Source: Areca catechu (taxonomy: Eukaryota; Streptophyta; Magnoliopsida; Arecales; Arecaceae). Taken from it: a stretch of 64,000 nt of DNA. The translations under genes were made by a program, and so were the position numbers. Shown in pieces: positions 1-11,981 of this stretch (the stretch's first letter is position 1; every line of letters starts with the position of its first letter). The notes under the pieces are model-generated. The model searched no databases. It worked only from the letters and a program-made list of their open reading frames with translations, and was not told where the DNA came from. Location of the stretch: positions 180,766,526-180,830,525 of the forward strand of contig CM038039.1 in assembly GCA_021397845.1 (NCBI GenBank), given 5' to 3'.

Positions 1-1789
1 AAATCCATGGACCATCGGCCTCCCTAAGCCAAGTCTTCATCGGAGAAGCTGCTAGTGCCCCTCCTCTCGTCGCTGTGAAACCACCCATCACTAGAAAACT
101 GCCAAACACCTATCCATGACCGAAAAAATCAAATTCCAAGCCATCGGTCTTTTTTTCACCTCACCACTGCCGGGCCTTCCATTCTAATTCACCAATGGCT
201 ATCTAGCAACCCGAAATCACCGTCTCCTCTTCCCTTTCAGGCCAAAGAACCTCCCGCCACCACCAGCACCTCTCTTGCCAGTTGGAGAAGCATCCCATGG
301 CCAAAAAAGTAGCCGAAAAGTCTCCCAAGAGGCCGGTCTTCCCTGTCCCTTCACTATTCTTCCTTCCCTGATGCCGAAACCGTGATCCATCGGACACCAT
401 CCCTAGCCGAGCATCATCGATTTTCTCCCCTACATGGCAAGCCCACGATCTCCATTGTGCACCGATTTCCTTCCCTTGTTATCAATCCAAGGAGTTGTTG
501 ATCGTCATGGTTGTCTTCCCTGGTCACTCTCCCATCTTCGACCATCTTCTTCGATCGTGACTCACTTCCTTCCTCACCACCATGCGCCTCCACGGAAGGA
601 TCCCAAAGACAACTTGTGTTGCTCAATCACCATCCCTACACTTTTTCTCCGCCCGAGATGTCGGACCAAGATCTGCTATTCACCGACCTTCCTCTATTAC
701 AGATGACTGCCGGGCATCCACTTGATTCCACCATGATCCGATGTCTCTCCTCATAGTCTCGTCTCCATCATTATCATGACAAGCAGCACCAACTCCAGCC
801 TTCGTTCTTCCTCTTGTTGTCAATCCAAGATGCTGTCGAGAGTTAGACGGGGATGTCTGAATGAGAAATGAGGTCTTGATCATGGGATTTGAAAAATAAG
901 GGATAAAACAAATGCAGTGCGATGGTTGGGTAGATTGAGATGCAAAATCGAAGCACGTGTAAGAGATAGGAATGCGAAACTGAAGCCGTTGAGGAGATTC
1001 GATGGGAAACCAACACGGTTCCAACATGGGCCAGACGCACTTCTCTCCATCTATAAATGAAGCAGCATTCGGTGCTTCCCCGATCATTCTAAAAAATCTT
1101 GAATTCTTGGAGAAATCCATTTTGCGCTCCTTCCATCATTCTCCGTTCCATTCCACACTCCATCCTCCACTCCATTCTGCCTTTCCACCCTCCATTACAC
1201 CCTTCCAAGCTCCATTATGCCTTCCCATTCACTCTTTAACTACCTCTTCTGACTACCCTTCTAATATAGTATCCACCACTTTTTTCCCTGGTCTCCACCG
1301 CATCGCCCCTAATCTATTGCTGATCTACGGATGAGTCTTCACCACACCGCACGGTTGCTCCATCTGCTCCGGTCTATCTTGGTGATGTTGCTCTAGATTT
1401 CTACTAAGTTTTATTGGGAAGCATGATCTCAAGGAAGGAGAATTTATATTTTAGCAATTTGATGTATTCCTTTTTATGTTATGAAATAAAATATCACACT
1501 TCATATTTATCCATGTTATTTTAAGTGTCTTTTAAGTGAATATAATTTGATTGATCTATTCCTAAAAGGGATGGGCCATGATCTACGGGTACGGGCTATA
1601 CTCTCGTTAAGATAAATTATATCTTGATTATATTCATAGTTAATTCTCTTATTGTTTGATTTCAACTATTTAATCATGTACTTTTAGAAATAACTCAAAA
1701 GTCCCTATGGATTCGACCCTTACTCCCGCTACTCTATCTAGAATAGTGGAATTAAGGTATTAAAATCGGTGCGTAGCGATGCATATCAG
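1..1789. other. Unassigned non-coding DNA, C/T-rich at first, AT-rich later
   Basis: I see no convincing gene here. The first ~1.35 kb is rich in short C/T tracts on the plus strand and contains only short open frames in several phases without a recognisable motif. From ~1400 it becomes AT-rich. Around 1700-1760 there is a stretch containing GGATTCGACCCTTACTC, which resembles sequence often found near the ends of plant Ty3/gypsy elements (impression from memory, not a search). It directly precedes a decayed gypsy remnant and is probably old retrotransposon DNA. Confidence 0.4.
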
Positions 1790-2965
1790 TAACCATCCTT
1801 CGGGCATGATCGGTTGACATCGGTGAAGTCTATACAAACTGCCATTAGACATTTACCTTCTTCACCATGATCAGGTTGGCAATCCATTATGGATAAGTGG
1901 TTTTCCTAATGAAACCAGTATCAAGCAACTTATTGACCTCCTAAGCTATAGCTTTCTAGTGCTCAGGTGCAAAGCTTCATTTCTTTTGCTTAATGGGTCA
2001 ATACTGTGGATCGAACTTCAATAGAGACACCATCGTCGAGGGGTCAATGCCTAGCATGTCGCTAGTGTCCATGCGAAGACATCAGCATTCTCCTACCAAA
2101 ACAAAGTCAACTGATCTTTGGTTACCTGATCAAGGTTGGAGCCAATTTTGATTGTGTGCTTAGGGTTTCCATTAGATAAGGGGATGGAGATAAGGTCCTT
2201 GATAGGTTCCCCTCGTTGTTTGGACAAGTCATTATGGGTGTCCAGCACTTCGATTGGGTAGGCACCAGGTGCCTCGATTTCATGAAGTGCTTTGTGATAG
2301 TAGTGATGTGCCAAGCCTTGATTTTCATGGATTTCTTCGATCCTATAGACCATTGAAAATTTTACTTTTAGATAATTAGTGGAGAAAATGGCATGGAAAG
2401 TATTGAGACCCGGTCGTCTAAGGATGATATTGTAGGTCGAAGTTGCTCAGACAATAGGAAATCCACTTGAGCAATAGATCAGAGAGGGAGTGTCCCATTC
2501 TTATAGTCAGGGTGACCATTCCTTTTGCCTAGATCGCATCCCCCATGAATCCCACCAAGGGTGAGTCCGCTGATCAGTCAACCGTGGGATATCCCCATTT
2601 TTAAGAGGGTGTCATAATACAAAACATCTACTAAGCTTCTATTGTCGATGAGGATGCAATGTATATTATAATTTTTTATATTTAAGGTTACAACAACTAC
2701 ATCATTCTGTGAAAACTAAACTCTCTAATTATCTTCATCTATGAAAGTTATTGGGACTCTAGCCCAATTATTCATTGGTGGCTTAGGATGTAGGCACCCC
2801 CTTGGATCATGCCCACCTACTCTGAGAGAGGCCGGTCACCCCTTTCTAGGGGTTGAGATAGCTATGGTGGTTGCCCAATAAGGCGAGGTGACCTTGACTA
2901 TTCCCTCTACTCTCTTCGAGATCAGATGAAGTGATCGAGGTGGCCTTGCCTAATCAGCTCCTCAT
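1790..2965 (-). pseudogene. Decayed Ty3/gypsy gag-pol remnant
   Basis: Reading the minus strand from right to left, the order is gag end, protease, spacer and start of reverse transcriptase. 2620-2680 encodes the eroded 'I-D-N-[RG]-S' active-site region of the aspartic protease. 2390-2460 encodes the 'LGRP.LN' protease motif. 2093-2353 is an open stretch with the KQRGEP...IPLS-type spacer before RT, and ~2040-2100 encodes 'NADVFAWT', the RT N-terminal motif seen intact in the two Tat elements further right. The RT beyond that (to ~1795) has many stops. The fragment begins and ends abruptly and is interrupted at ~2966 by an LTR of another element. It is dead. Confidence 0.7.
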
Positions 2966-3880
2966 TTCATCCTGGGTTTCATGCATATATTTTTTTTAAT
3001 TTACAATGGAAGCAAATCAGATTAAAATCTTTTCAATCAAAAACACATGCATAAAAATAATTTTAAAAATCCTTGCCATGGATCTATGAAATGCAAAAAT
3101 TAAATCAACATGCATAGATCTTGTCGATGCATGTTGTAGACCTAATCTACTATAACTATGAGATCCGACCTCATACTTGATCACGGGTCATTGATTTTCA
3201 TTGCTGATGGCATGTGAAAATAATTCTTCAGGTTGCTTCATAGTTGCACAGTGCATCCTGTCTATACAGATCATCCACACGAAGCCTTGAAGTGATCGAC
3301 CTTCTTAGATTGCTAGATCCATGCGAAGGCTGAAGGATGGTTGATATGACTCCTTCTTAAGATCTTCTTGGACCCTCCAAGAAGAAGAGGATGAGGAGAT
3401 CTAGAGGAACAAAGATGGAAGAAATATAAAAGGAAGAGACCCCTCTTAATATTTTTTCATTCTCCCTTGAAAACCCTAGCGCATAAATCCCTCCATGCCC
3501 AATTATGATTACACACTAATTGTCTCCCTCTCTTTTTTTTTTGATGATTACCTATCACAAATCCTTGGCTAATCCTTCTCTCAAGTGTTGCACATCCCAA
3601 GAAAAATCCAAAAAAAAAATGGCATGGAGAGGGGATAGAGAGATTAGGATACAAAAGGATAAGGCTAGTGCTGAGAGTTTCAATCCTATTGAAACTCTAT
3701 CCAAACTAATTCAAAATTAATTTAGATTAAATCCAAACTTTATCCTCATCTAATCCCCTTCTAGAAGAGGGAAAGGATGGGCAACAAAACTGATTTTGGC
3801 ATAGAGAAATCATGGTAATTTTGAAAAAGGCAAGGAGAAATTTTAGAAAAAAATTTAGGGTTGGTGCTAGGTAGGAATTG
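2966..3880 (-). repeat. Truncated 3' LTR of a Copia-derived element
   Basis: This ~910-bp block is repeated at 6496-7394 in the same orientation, and again inverted at about 14400-15342. By eye it is roughly 75-80% alike, for example the shared segments around 3280-3450 and 6800-6985 (AAGCCTTGAAGTGATC, GACTCCTTCTTAAGATCTTC). A primer-binding site at 6481-6494 shows the element is on the minus strand, so this is the 3' LTR. It lacks its upstream part: at ~3880 it joins directly to a protease remnant, so the U3 start is missing. Confidence 0.65.
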
Positions 3881-4860
3881 CAAATATTTATTGGACTTCT
3901 AGTATCTGATACCCAGGTAGTAGTATCACATATAGAGAAGTTATAAAGTGTTATCATATAAGTATTTTGTACAGCAACTACTTACTAATCTTCTTCCTCC
4001 TTGGCTTGTTCGGGTCTAGAAAAGTAATGTAAATAAGATAGTTCCTTTTCTAGTGACCCTACTTCTTACAGAAGAAGCACTTTGCCGGACTCTGGTCAGC
4101 TTTAAACTTCTTGGTCTGACTTGGCTAAGTCATCGCAGCATGTTGCAACTTCTTATTTTTTTTCCTTTCTTAAAGGGATGATGCCCTGTCAAAGTAAAAT
4201 CTTCCACTACATTCACCAATCCCTCGTGAAGCTGATGATCATTCTCATAAGTCTGCAGCAATCCCAGCAAACCATGATAGTTGATTATAGACTTTGTCAT
4301 TCTATAATGACTAAGAAAGTGGTAGGAGCTCAATAGGGAATCAAAATCACATCCTTCCTGAACTGCTCATGCAGGAAAAGCCCAAGTTTACTAGGCACTA
4401 GATCAGTTCGATCATGTACAATATATGATTAGTGACAATGCCCCTTCCCTCATCCTGGTATTGAAATAGCATAAGATGTTTTGTACCTTTCAACATCATC
4501 GAGAGTGTGAAAGAATTCTTTCAACACTTGAAGAATATCCTCTAACTGAGCATCTTGAATTTGTGATTGAATTTGTCATTCATGGATGCCCATATAATAC
4601 AATAGATCATGGTTCAATCATTAAGTCACTTATGGTAAATGTCTCGAACCGCACCACAAGCATTCAAAGTAGGCTTCTTAGGTACCGGATCTATCAATAT
4701 GTACAAGATATGCTCATACTCCAAGATGATCTTCAATTTTCAATACCAACTATTGAAATTGGATCCCAATAACTTTTCATTATCTAACAATGATCGGAGC
4801 GACAAAGTGTTAGCTATTTTTAATTGATAATAAAAGATAACAAGACCTATTAGTTTATGA
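3881..4860 (-). pseudogene. Copia gag remnant with start of protease
   Basis: The minus strand, read across several shifted frames, gives a Copia-type gag. Near 4800-4700 it reads 'SLRSLLDNEKLLG.NF..WYRKLKIIL', matching in layout the gag start of the Copia element at 58180. Near 4060-4090 there is a worn zinc-knuckle segment. At 3890-3945 the open frame reads TWVSDTRSPINICNS, a mutated copy of the Copia protease active-site region (the usual D-T-G is D-T-R). Immediately after this the sequence switches to LTR DNA. The rest of protease, integrase, RT and RNase H is missing, so the element is gag-only and dead. Confidence 0.7.
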
Positions 4861-6480
4861 ATCATTTAATCTTAAAGACATGGACTTTAGTCTAAATATT
4901 CTTCCACTATTTTGTATGAATTAGTAGCCTCTACCTCCAATTTGATAAATTATACTAATTTCTTAGCAGGTACACCACCCCGACTTTGGCTAGCCCATCC
5001 ATGTGCATCTAAAGAAAGGTTCTTAACTAATTATTTTTTAAAATAATTTCTAGTATTAATTTTATCTCAGGCATCTCTTCAACAGGCCTTTGAGCCTCCA
5101 CTAAAAGTTTGCTTAAGTCCAACCATTAACCTAACAAGACTAGGTACTTCTAACCAACAAATAGCCAAGCTCGACTTTAACCAGCCCACCGAACCATCAT
5201 TAAGAAAGTTGCAACTAAATAATTATAATATAATATAATTTCAATAGCCAAATGAGCACCAAGCCTTTAAGCCTCCAATGATCATCTTAATTATTAAACC
5301 CATTACCATCCTCTTAATGGGAGATTATGACTCGATTATCTCCATAACTTTATCATTTTAGGGACCTAATAATTTAGAAAATTTTATTAAATGGTTAAGA
5401 AGAGAGAAGAATATATGAACTAATTAACAATCCTCCCACTAACTTAACCAAGTTTGTGATGAGGATTAAAGATAAATTGGTCCCAAGGCACCTAGATCAA
5501 TCATATGATCATCCGTAGTAGCATAGCTTTACTCAAATTAATAAGCTATCTGATCAAAAACTGGTTAATCACACTAGCCAGGTAAGTGAGATCGATGGAA
5601 GGGTTCCATCATTAACCTCTTTCCTTAGACACTAAACAAGTTGGCCAGGTAAGAGATAGCCTCAATTAATAACCATGATCAAATATCAAACTTATCTTAG
5701 ATACCAATTGGTTTATCAGATTAGATTAGACTAGCTTAATGACTCGGATCCAACCACTAAGCCATAATTAGATCTAATTGATAAAATATAAACTTGATCA
5801 AGATATCTCTATAGAATTGATCTAGAGAACCCTTGATCTAATACTAAATAACTTTTGGTTAAGTTCAATCAATTTCTTTATTAGGTCCATATTAATGAAA
5901 ATTCTAATCTTAAGTCTAACCCAGTTAATTGACCTGATTCAAGCTAACACATAACTCAGTTTATGAATTGACATTAGATCTTTAATTCATAATTCTAGAC
6001 CTAATCATTCAATTCTTAATTCTAGCAATTAATCAAGATTAATTATGCTAAATTTAGATCTAAACATTTTACATGCATCTCATACATATTAAACAAGTTT
6101 AGATATATACTATACGATATAGTTGCACTGCTAAAATTAATGTTATAATTTATGTTCTACATATAAAAATAAATCATAAAAACTTTATTTTAGATCATAA
6201 ACAACAAATTAATCAAGATAAAATTTCTAGAAGTCAAATCTAAGTATTGAAATAATTTCAACAAAAATCTTTTTACCTTAATTATTCATGGGATGAGATC
6301 ATAGTGGCACCCCTACATGCCATAGGAGATCCCATGGAATGAAAAAGAGAGGCTTTAAACCCTACTTTTCTTCTATAACTAGATGACCATGGTGATTAAC
6401 CCAATTCGAAGTAGTTATTTAGATTTTAAAACATATCTAATATGCAAGAATCTACATCACAAATCATGCCATGCAACCCA
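4861..6480 (-). other. Long untranslated leader of the minus-strand Copia derivative
   Basis: About 1.6 kb of AT-rich DNA lies between the primer-binding site and the gag remnant. I find no open frame worth calling. Its length matches the ~1.2-kb leader of the Copia element at 56987-58180, so a long leader seems to be a property of this group. The only conserved block found in it is the shared leader module at 6288-6420. Confidence 0.5.
6288..6420 (-). repeat. Shared ~150-bp leader module, copy C
   Basis: On the minus strand this block starts ACTACTTCGAATTGGGTTA and continues through CACCATGG, a T-rich middle, ATGGGATCTCCTATG and a CCCATGAATAA end. The same order of words occurs at 57105-57260 and 11297-11465 on the plus strand. 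It lies ~60 bp downstream of the primer-binding site. Function unknown: a packaging, dimerisation or translation-control element would fit its position, but that is inference. Confidence 0.75.
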
Positions 6481-6494
6481 TGGCTCTGATACCA
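6481..6494 (-). promoter_or_regulatory. Primer-binding site, initiator-tRNA-Met type
   Basis: The plus strand reads TGGCTCTGATACCA, so the minus strand reads TGGTATCAGAGCCA, the classic plant Copia primer-binding site complementary to the 3' end of initiator tRNA-Met. It lies one base from the end of the repeat beginning at 6496, which fixes that repeat as the 5' LTR of a minus-strand element. Confidence 0.85.
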
Positions 6495-7394
6495 CTATTA
6501 GAAATTGAGGTAGGGTTTCATCCATATTTTTTTTAATTTAAAGTAGAAGCAAATTAAATTAAAACCTTTTTAATCAAAAAATACATGTATAAGAATAATT
6601 TTAAAAATTCCTACCATGGATCTAGATAAGATATGCAATATAAAAATTAAAAAAGCATGCATCGACGAGATTCGATCTAATCTACTATAACTTTGAGATT
6701 CGATCTCATACCTAATCATGGATTGATGATCTCCATTACTGATGACACATAAAAAAATTATTTAGATTGATTTATAGCTGCACAGCACATTTGACTTCTA
6801 CAAATAGTTCACATGAAGCCTTGAAGTGATCTACCTTCTCGGACTGCTAGAACCGCGTGAATGCCGAAAGATGGTAGATATGACTCCTTCTTAAGATCTT
6901 CTTTGGCCCACCAAGAAGAAGAGGAAGAGGAGATCTGGAGAATAAAGATGGAAGAAATATAAAAGGAAGAGACCCCTCTTAATATTTTTTTTCATTCTCC
7001 CTTGAAAACCCTAGTTCATAAATCCCTCCATGCCAAATTATGATTACATGCTAGTTGTCTCCCTCTCTTATTTTTTTTAGTGATTACCTATCACAAATCC
7101 CATGATAATCCTTCTCTCAAGTGTTGAACATCCCAAGAGAAATCCAATTAAAAAGTGGCATGGAGAGGGGATAGAGAGATTAGGATAGAAAGGGATAAGG
7201 CTAGGGCTAAGAGTTTCAATGCTACTGAAACTCTATCCAAAGTAATTCAAAATTAATTCAGATTAAAACTAAACTTTATCTTCATATAATCTCCTTCTAG
7301 AAGAGAGAAAGGATAGGTGACAAAACTAATTTTGGCACGAAGAAATCATGGTAATTTTGAGAAAGGCTTGGAGAAATTTTAAGAGAAAATTTAG

Positions 7395-8721
7395 TGTTGA
7401 CTCTGGTCTTGATTTTGATGATTGACAAAATACTTAAGTATTATGAGTACTAATTATGTATTTTAGTGTGTTTATTAGATTAAGTACCTATATCAATTGA
7501 AAGAACAAAATGCTTGTATTTCAGTTGAAGAAGTCCTTCAAATTCATGGAATTTCAAGTTATAAGGATTTTGGAACAGAAGAAAGACTTGAAAGGACTTA
7601 AAGTTTGATTTTGAAGAAGTTTCAGCAAGTTTCAGTACTGGCACACTCAAGTGTCGACTCATGAAAATGTTAAAGTGTTGACTCAAGACCTAAGAACAAG
7701 AAAAATACAGAACTGAGTCAATCCAGAATTTTTGTCTTGAGCTAACTCAAGTGTCGACTCACAAAAATCAAGTGTCGACTCATGAAGAACTCAAGTGTTG
7801 ACTCACCAGATTTAAGTGTCGACACTTGGAGTAATGGATAGTTTTTCAGAAGTGCAGAACTGATTTCAACTTGCTTCAAATAGCTAGATTTTCATCCCCA
7901 ACGGTCATAAACAGTCACCTATAGGTTGGAGAGCTATATAAACATAAAAAATCAAATGGAGAAGTAATCGTTTGGTGAGATCATTAAATATCCTTCAAGG
8001 ATTCAAGTGTTGAGTGGTTCAAGCCTTCAAGCTTCCAAAGATAAGAGAGTTGATCCAAGTCCACAACATCAAGCTTCAAAGGCTTCAACAAATTGAAGAA
8101 AAGCTTCTTCAACATCATCCAAGGACTTCAAAGAGATACTTGCTTTATTTTAGAAAGCTTTAGTGTATTCTTTACTTTCATTCTTACATTGTTGTATCAA
8201 GGTTTTTGGTAAGCCTTGAAAAATGAAAGAGGTTGTTGGTTAGCCTTTGTGTAAAACCAACATAGATTGTTGGTGATCCCGTAAAACCAATATAGGTTGT
8301 TGGTGAGCCTGTAAAATCATCGAAGGTTGTTGGTTTGCCTAAGTTATAAAACCAATAAGAGATTTTGACTTGTGAGCTCAGGAAAACAAGTTGGGTTTTG
8401 ATTAGTGAGCCTAGAAAACTAATCGACTGTAATCTTGGGGATTATAGTGAAATACCCAAGAAAAACTTGGAGAGTGGATGTAGGTGCCTTGGAGTGCACC
8501 GAACCACTATATATTCTTATATTTGTGATTGCATTTATTTATTATTTATTTACTCTTGTATTTACTTAATTAATTTCATTGCATATTTTCATTAAGCACA
8601 CAAATACTTTGACAAAATATAAGCACTTGATTTGAATTAGCACATACTTATTTAAATAGTTTAAATAATTTTTAAAACCTAATTCACCCTCACTCTTGGG
8701 TTGCATCATCATTGGAGAATA
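7395..8721 (+). repeat. 5' LTR of the SIRE-like element
   Basis: It starts with TG and matches 11982-13323 along its length, including the segment with repeated GTAAAACCAA...GGTTGTTGGTGAG words (8200-8350 and 12790-12960). The 3' end is ...GGAGAATA rather than the usual CA. A TATA-like GAGCTATATAAACAT at 7930-7945 is a plausible promoter, with the 3' LTR equivalent worn to CTTTATAAATACC. The upstream part holds a cluster of AAGTGT[CT]GACTCA motifs. Confidence 0.8.
7640..7830 (+). promoter_or_regulatory. Cluster of CAAGTGTCGACTCA motifs in U3
   Basis: Five to six copies of a ~14-bp word (AAGTGTCGACTCA or AAGTGTTGACTCA, last one AAGTGTCGACACTTG, itself a palindrome) lie within ~190 bp. The same cluster is present in the other LTR at 12235-12415. 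Many C/T differences among copies look like decay of a CG. Repeated short motifs in U3 often act as transcription-factor sites in plant retrotransposons; which factor, if any, binds here is unknown. Confidence 0.55.
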
Positions 8722-8723
8722 AT

Positions 8724-8736
8724 TGGTTTCAGAGCC
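8724..8736 (+). promoter_or_regulatory. Primer-binding site of the SIRE-like element
   Basis: TGGTTTCAGAGCC differs by one base from the standard TGGTATCAGAGCC complementary to initiator tRNA-Met. It lies two bases after the 5' LTR. Confidence 0.8.
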
Positions 8737-8807
8737 CGGAACCTAAAATTGTTGATATCAAGACTTGGTGCTTTGCAAAGAATCCAACGATTTTGAGTTA
8801 AAAGATC

Positions 8808-10091
8808 ATGGCAGCCCTAGAAGGTGCTTGTTTTGCTATAGGATATGCAACTAATAGACCACCATTTTTCAATGGCCCTAATTATACTTTTTGAAAAACT
8901 CGCATGCATATCTATATTCAATCTATTAGTTATTATCTTTGGAAGGTTATAGTTAATGGTCCTTATATTCCTTCTATTTTGGTTAATGGCATTTCTATTC
9001 CAAAGTTCGAGGAGGATTGGAATGAATATGACATTAAGCAATCTGAAATTAATACTAAAGCAATGAACTTGCTTTATTATGCATTGAACTCTAATGAATT
9101 CAATAGGATATTCATATGCACATCGGCGAAGGAGATATGGGACACACTTGAAATTACTCATGAGGGTACTCTTCAAGTGAAAAGTTTTAAAATTAATATG
9201 CTTGTCCATTCTTTTGAAATGTTTAAAATGCTATATTTTGAATCTATATCTGATATGTATACTAGATTTATGACTATTATTAATGAATTGAAAAGTCTGG
9301 GCAAAGTCTATATCGATGTTGATTTAGTTAATAAAATTCTTAGATCTTTGCCAATATCATAGGATCCAAAGGTAACGGCGATCCAAGAAACCAAAGATAT
9401 TAATACCCTATCTTTGGAGGAGCTTATTGGTTCACTCATGACCCATGAATTGAATTTATGGCATAAAGAAGTGGTTGCTGATCAAGAGAAGAAAAAGATA
9501 ATAGCTCTCAAGGCCAAAAAGAAATTCAAAGCAATGATGACAACTTGGAGCGATAACAAAGATTCAAGTTCAGATGATGAATAAGAAGTTGCCTATCTTT
9601 GCTTCATGGCAAATGAGGAAGAGATATGTGCTGAAAATAAATATGATTTTATCTTTGATGAATTATATGATGTATTTAATGATCTTGTGCATGAATACAA
9701 AGTATTAACAATTGAGCACAAGAAATTAAAAAGACATGTAGATTCTTTTTCTCTTGAGAACACCAATCTTGCCAATAAAAATCATGATTTAAATATAAAG
9801 ATTGATGTTTTAGAAAATGATAAGAATAATCTTTCTAAAGAAAAAAAAATTTTAGAAAAAGAAAATTTTGATTTGAAAGATTTATGTAATAAGTTTTTAA
9901 GTGAGAAAAATATTTTATTGAATGGAATGAAAATTTTAAGAAGATCCAAGATTTTTGTATCAAATGATAAGCTTTTAAAGAAAAACAAAAATCTTGAATT
10001 AAAGAACAAGAATTTCTTTGTTTCTACTCCTTCCAATATTGTATGCTTTAAATATAAAAATTTGGACTTGATACATATCCTTGTAGATTAA
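8808..10091 (+). pseudogene. SIRE-like Copia gag, broken by stops
   Basis: The start ATG at 8808 opens MAALEGACFAIGYATNRPPF, a start typical of SIRE/Maximus-type Copia gag. The reading frame then continues with 'YYLWKVIVNGPYIP' and 'SAKEIWDTLEITHEGT', the UBN2-type gag core (9040-9200), and 'LEELIGSLMTHEL' (~9413-9450). In-frame stops occur near 8893, 9361 and 9582. The last part (9606-10091) is strongly coiled-coil (long runs of E, K, N and L), as expected for the gag C-terminal region of this lineage. No zinc knuckle is seen. Gag would form the virus-like particle, but this copy cannot be made whole. Confidence 0.75.
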
Positions 10092-11296
10092 GAAAAATTT
10101 GGATTCTAAAAGGAACCATAGTTACTAACCCTAAAGGATCCAAGAAAGTTTGGGTACCAAAATTATCCACTTAGTGTATTTTGCAGGAATATCTTGCAGC
10201 CCAAAGAAATGAAAATAATTGAATAGTAGCTATACAAGACAACATGAAGAAGTGGACAAGCTATATTTTAGACTAAATGGAAAAAGAAGGATTATATATA
10301 TTAATAAATTCTAAACATAATTAAAAACATAGTTAAATATTTGTTATCAATGTTACATCAATTACTTTGAAAATTATTTTAAATGATTAATTAAAATCAA
10401 GTTTAGATTTATAGTCATTAGTTATGAGCATGAACTTTTTGATGTTGACAAATTTCATGCTATCATGATTAAACTTGTGATTATAAGACCTTCACTTGAT
10501 TTTGATTAATGTATCTTAAATTACTTCATAAAAAATATTTTTAAACTTGAAAATTGCTTTGAAAATTGCTTCAATTGATTAATTAGAATCAAGCTTAGAA
10601 TAATAGTCATTTGTTGTGATCATGAACTTTTTGATGTTGATGGATTTCATGCTCTCATGATTAAACTTGTGATTATTAGACTTTCACTTGATTTTAATTA
10701 ATATAGTTTTAAACTATTTCAACTAAAATATTTTGATAAAATGTATTCTATTTTGTATCCATGCTTAGACTAAAAATGATTTGGAACAAGTATAGAACTG
10801 GTAGTTAAGGATTACATTTAAGAAAGATGTATGCATATTGATAAACCCTTGCTCTAGTAATTAGACTTGCTATTAAATTACTTCTAGTATCTATATGGAT
10901 ATCAAATCATTTCAAATAAATTTGAAATCATGCTAAAAGTTTTTAAATGATCAATCCTTTGTATTTTGAAAATCATGTATATCTTGAAATTTTCAAATCT
11001 TTGATTTCAAACTTAGTATATATGTTCATATCTCAAATTGTCTAAAATTATGATGCTTGTGCTTTCATATTTTATTTCTCAATGAATGCATATTTTTAAG
11101 GGGCAATATATTTAGGAAGAGCATCCAAAGATTTATTGTCATATATGATACTTTTAATGTTTTCTTTGATATCATGCTTTACTTATATTGCTTTGATACT
11201 CCTTGATATCAAATATTTTTTCTTTGAGGGAAGTTACATTCAATTGGTATCAAGATTTATTTCATTAAGAATCTTAAAAAAAAAAATGAAGAGCTC
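10092..11296 (+). other. Non-coding interior with a ~192-bp tandem duplication
   Basis: Where pol would be expected there is only AT-rich DNA. 10385-10576 and 10577-~10770 are a direct duplication (period 192 bp; both begin GATTAATTA[AG]AATCAAG and contain CATGAACTTTTTGATGTTGA). I see no protease, integrase or RT motif in any frame. 11578-11835 has an 85-codon open frame rich in K and R without a recognisable motif, which I do not call. Confidence 0.6.
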
Positions 11297-11500
11297 CTAG
11301 TAACTGCTTCGGATTGGGTTAGTCACCATGGCCGTCCGGTCATAGGAGCTAAGTAGGATTTAAAGACCCTCTCTTCCTATTCAATGGGACTCTTATGACA
11401 TGTCGGGATGCCACTGTGGCCTTATCCCATGAATAAGTGAGGTGAATGGATCGTTGTCTTAATCATATCTTGGTTATGCATATTAGAGCTAATATATATT
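11297..11500 (+). repeat. Shared leader module, copy B, in an unexpected place
   Basis: TAACTGCTTCGGATTGGGTT and the following words (TCACCATGGCCGTCCGGTCAT, ATTCAATGGGA, TTATCCCATGAA, AAGTGAGGTGAAT) match 57105-57260 almost word for word. It is preceded by an 11-A run (about 11277-11287). Here it lies ~500 bp before the 3' LTR rather than after the primer-binding site, so it was probably captured from another Copia element. Confidence 0.75.
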
Positions 11501-11981
11501 GAATTTTTTTTGCATGTGCTTATCATTTTATGGTATCATGTTCAATTAGTATCATATTTAATTGGTATCATGATTAATTGATTTCATGTAATGATTTTGA
11601 TGATCTACTTGCTATTCTTTCCACCTTCATTCCCATTTTGTATTTTCCTTTCACCCTTTTTCATGATGACAAAAAGGGGAAGAAAAATGTTAAGTATGAA
11701 AAAGGGAAAGATATGATAAACATGAAAAATTATAACAGAAATGATAGAAAATGCAAAAGAGGGAGAAGAAAGCAAAATGTTTTAATCTTAAGGAAAGAAT
11801 TAGCAAGGGGGAGAATGCTTAAAAATTTTGAATAATTTTGAAAATATTTTTGAAATCATATTTTGAGGGAGAGCTTGATACTCATTAATTTTGAGCTTAC
11901 ATGTTTATTTTATTGTTAATATTTTTAAGCTTACCTTGTTCATATACTTAAAATTTTTGTCATCATCAAAAAGGGAAAGAT

